Positions 61,751 to 64,000 of a DNA stretch of 64,000 nucleotides are shown one piece after another (position 1 is the stretch's first letter; each line of letters opens with the position of its first letter). The DNA is from an uncultured Collinsella sp. (GTDB lineage: Bacteria; Actinomycetota; Coriobacteriia; Coriobacteriales; Coriobacteriaceae), in the NCBI GenBank assembly GCA_902482035.1, contig CABSYW010000006.1, forward strand, positions 1 to 64,000. The letters are read 5' to 3'. The translations under genes and the position numbers were made by a program. The notes under the pieces are model-generated. The model did no database searches. It was not told the origin of the DNA and worked only from the letters and a program-made list of their open reading frames with translations.

Positions 61751-64000
<2,250 letters not shown>

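Overview
The window looks like the replication-origin region of a high-GC, Gram-positive actinobacterium of class Coriobacteriia, most likely Collinsella or a close relative. The taxonomic call is inference from gene order, the actinobacterial style of the rRNA leader, a Gram-positive LPxTG/thioester surface protein, and the intergenic repeats. No database search was possible.

Layout. Most genes left of about 32 kb are on the minus strand and most right of it are on the plus strand, as expected for transcription running away from an origin at 32-35.5 kb. From the left: the 5' part of a 16S rRNA gene (minus); a decayed stretch with a TraX-family gene; tRNA-Lys; an M29 aminopeptidase; purC; a two-component system beside a Tat lipoprotein; purB; tRNA-Gly with tail repeats; a large sortase-anchored thioester/CnaB adhesin; a giant M28-like membrane protein with a disordered insert; two WYL regulators; a DnaQ-DinG helicase; ddl; rlmN; then the classic origin-side block parB-parA-rsmG-jag-yidC-yidD-rnpA-rpmH. 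Three perfect parS sites precede parA.

Right of rpmH come candidate DnaA boxes, an orphan GHKL-ATPase/winged-helix gene, dnaA, a second DnaA-box cluster with an AT-rich stretch, dnaN, recF, a DUF721 (DciA-like) gene, gyrB and gyrA. After a foldback element and an Ile-Ala-Ile tRNA cluster follow a bifunctional-nuclease-domain gene, two small unknown genes, typA, a bactofilin-like membrane protein, a TRIC-type channel, two tRNA-Ser genes, rpsF-ssb-rpsR-rplI, dnaB, purA, purD, a Nudix hydrolase, an ABC exporter, an unknown membrane-anchored protein, and carA-carB (carB runs off the end) behind a PyrR-type leader.

How the genes fit together. The core is replication, segregation and ribosome/membrane-insertion housekeeping, plus dispersed purine genes (purC, purB, purA, purD) and the carbamoyl-phosphate entry into pyrimidines. 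The accessory interest lies in (i) a family of hairpin-rich repeats placed just downstream of tRNA-Lys, tRNA-Gly and tRNA-Ser, each carrying an inverted T-arm copy and a direct copy of that tRNA's own 3' end; (ii) the foldback element by the tRNA-Ile cluster; (iii) the surface adhesin; (iv) the interrupted M28-like protein with TTSFE-type repeats; and (v) the unusual GHKL/winged-helix gene in the origin.
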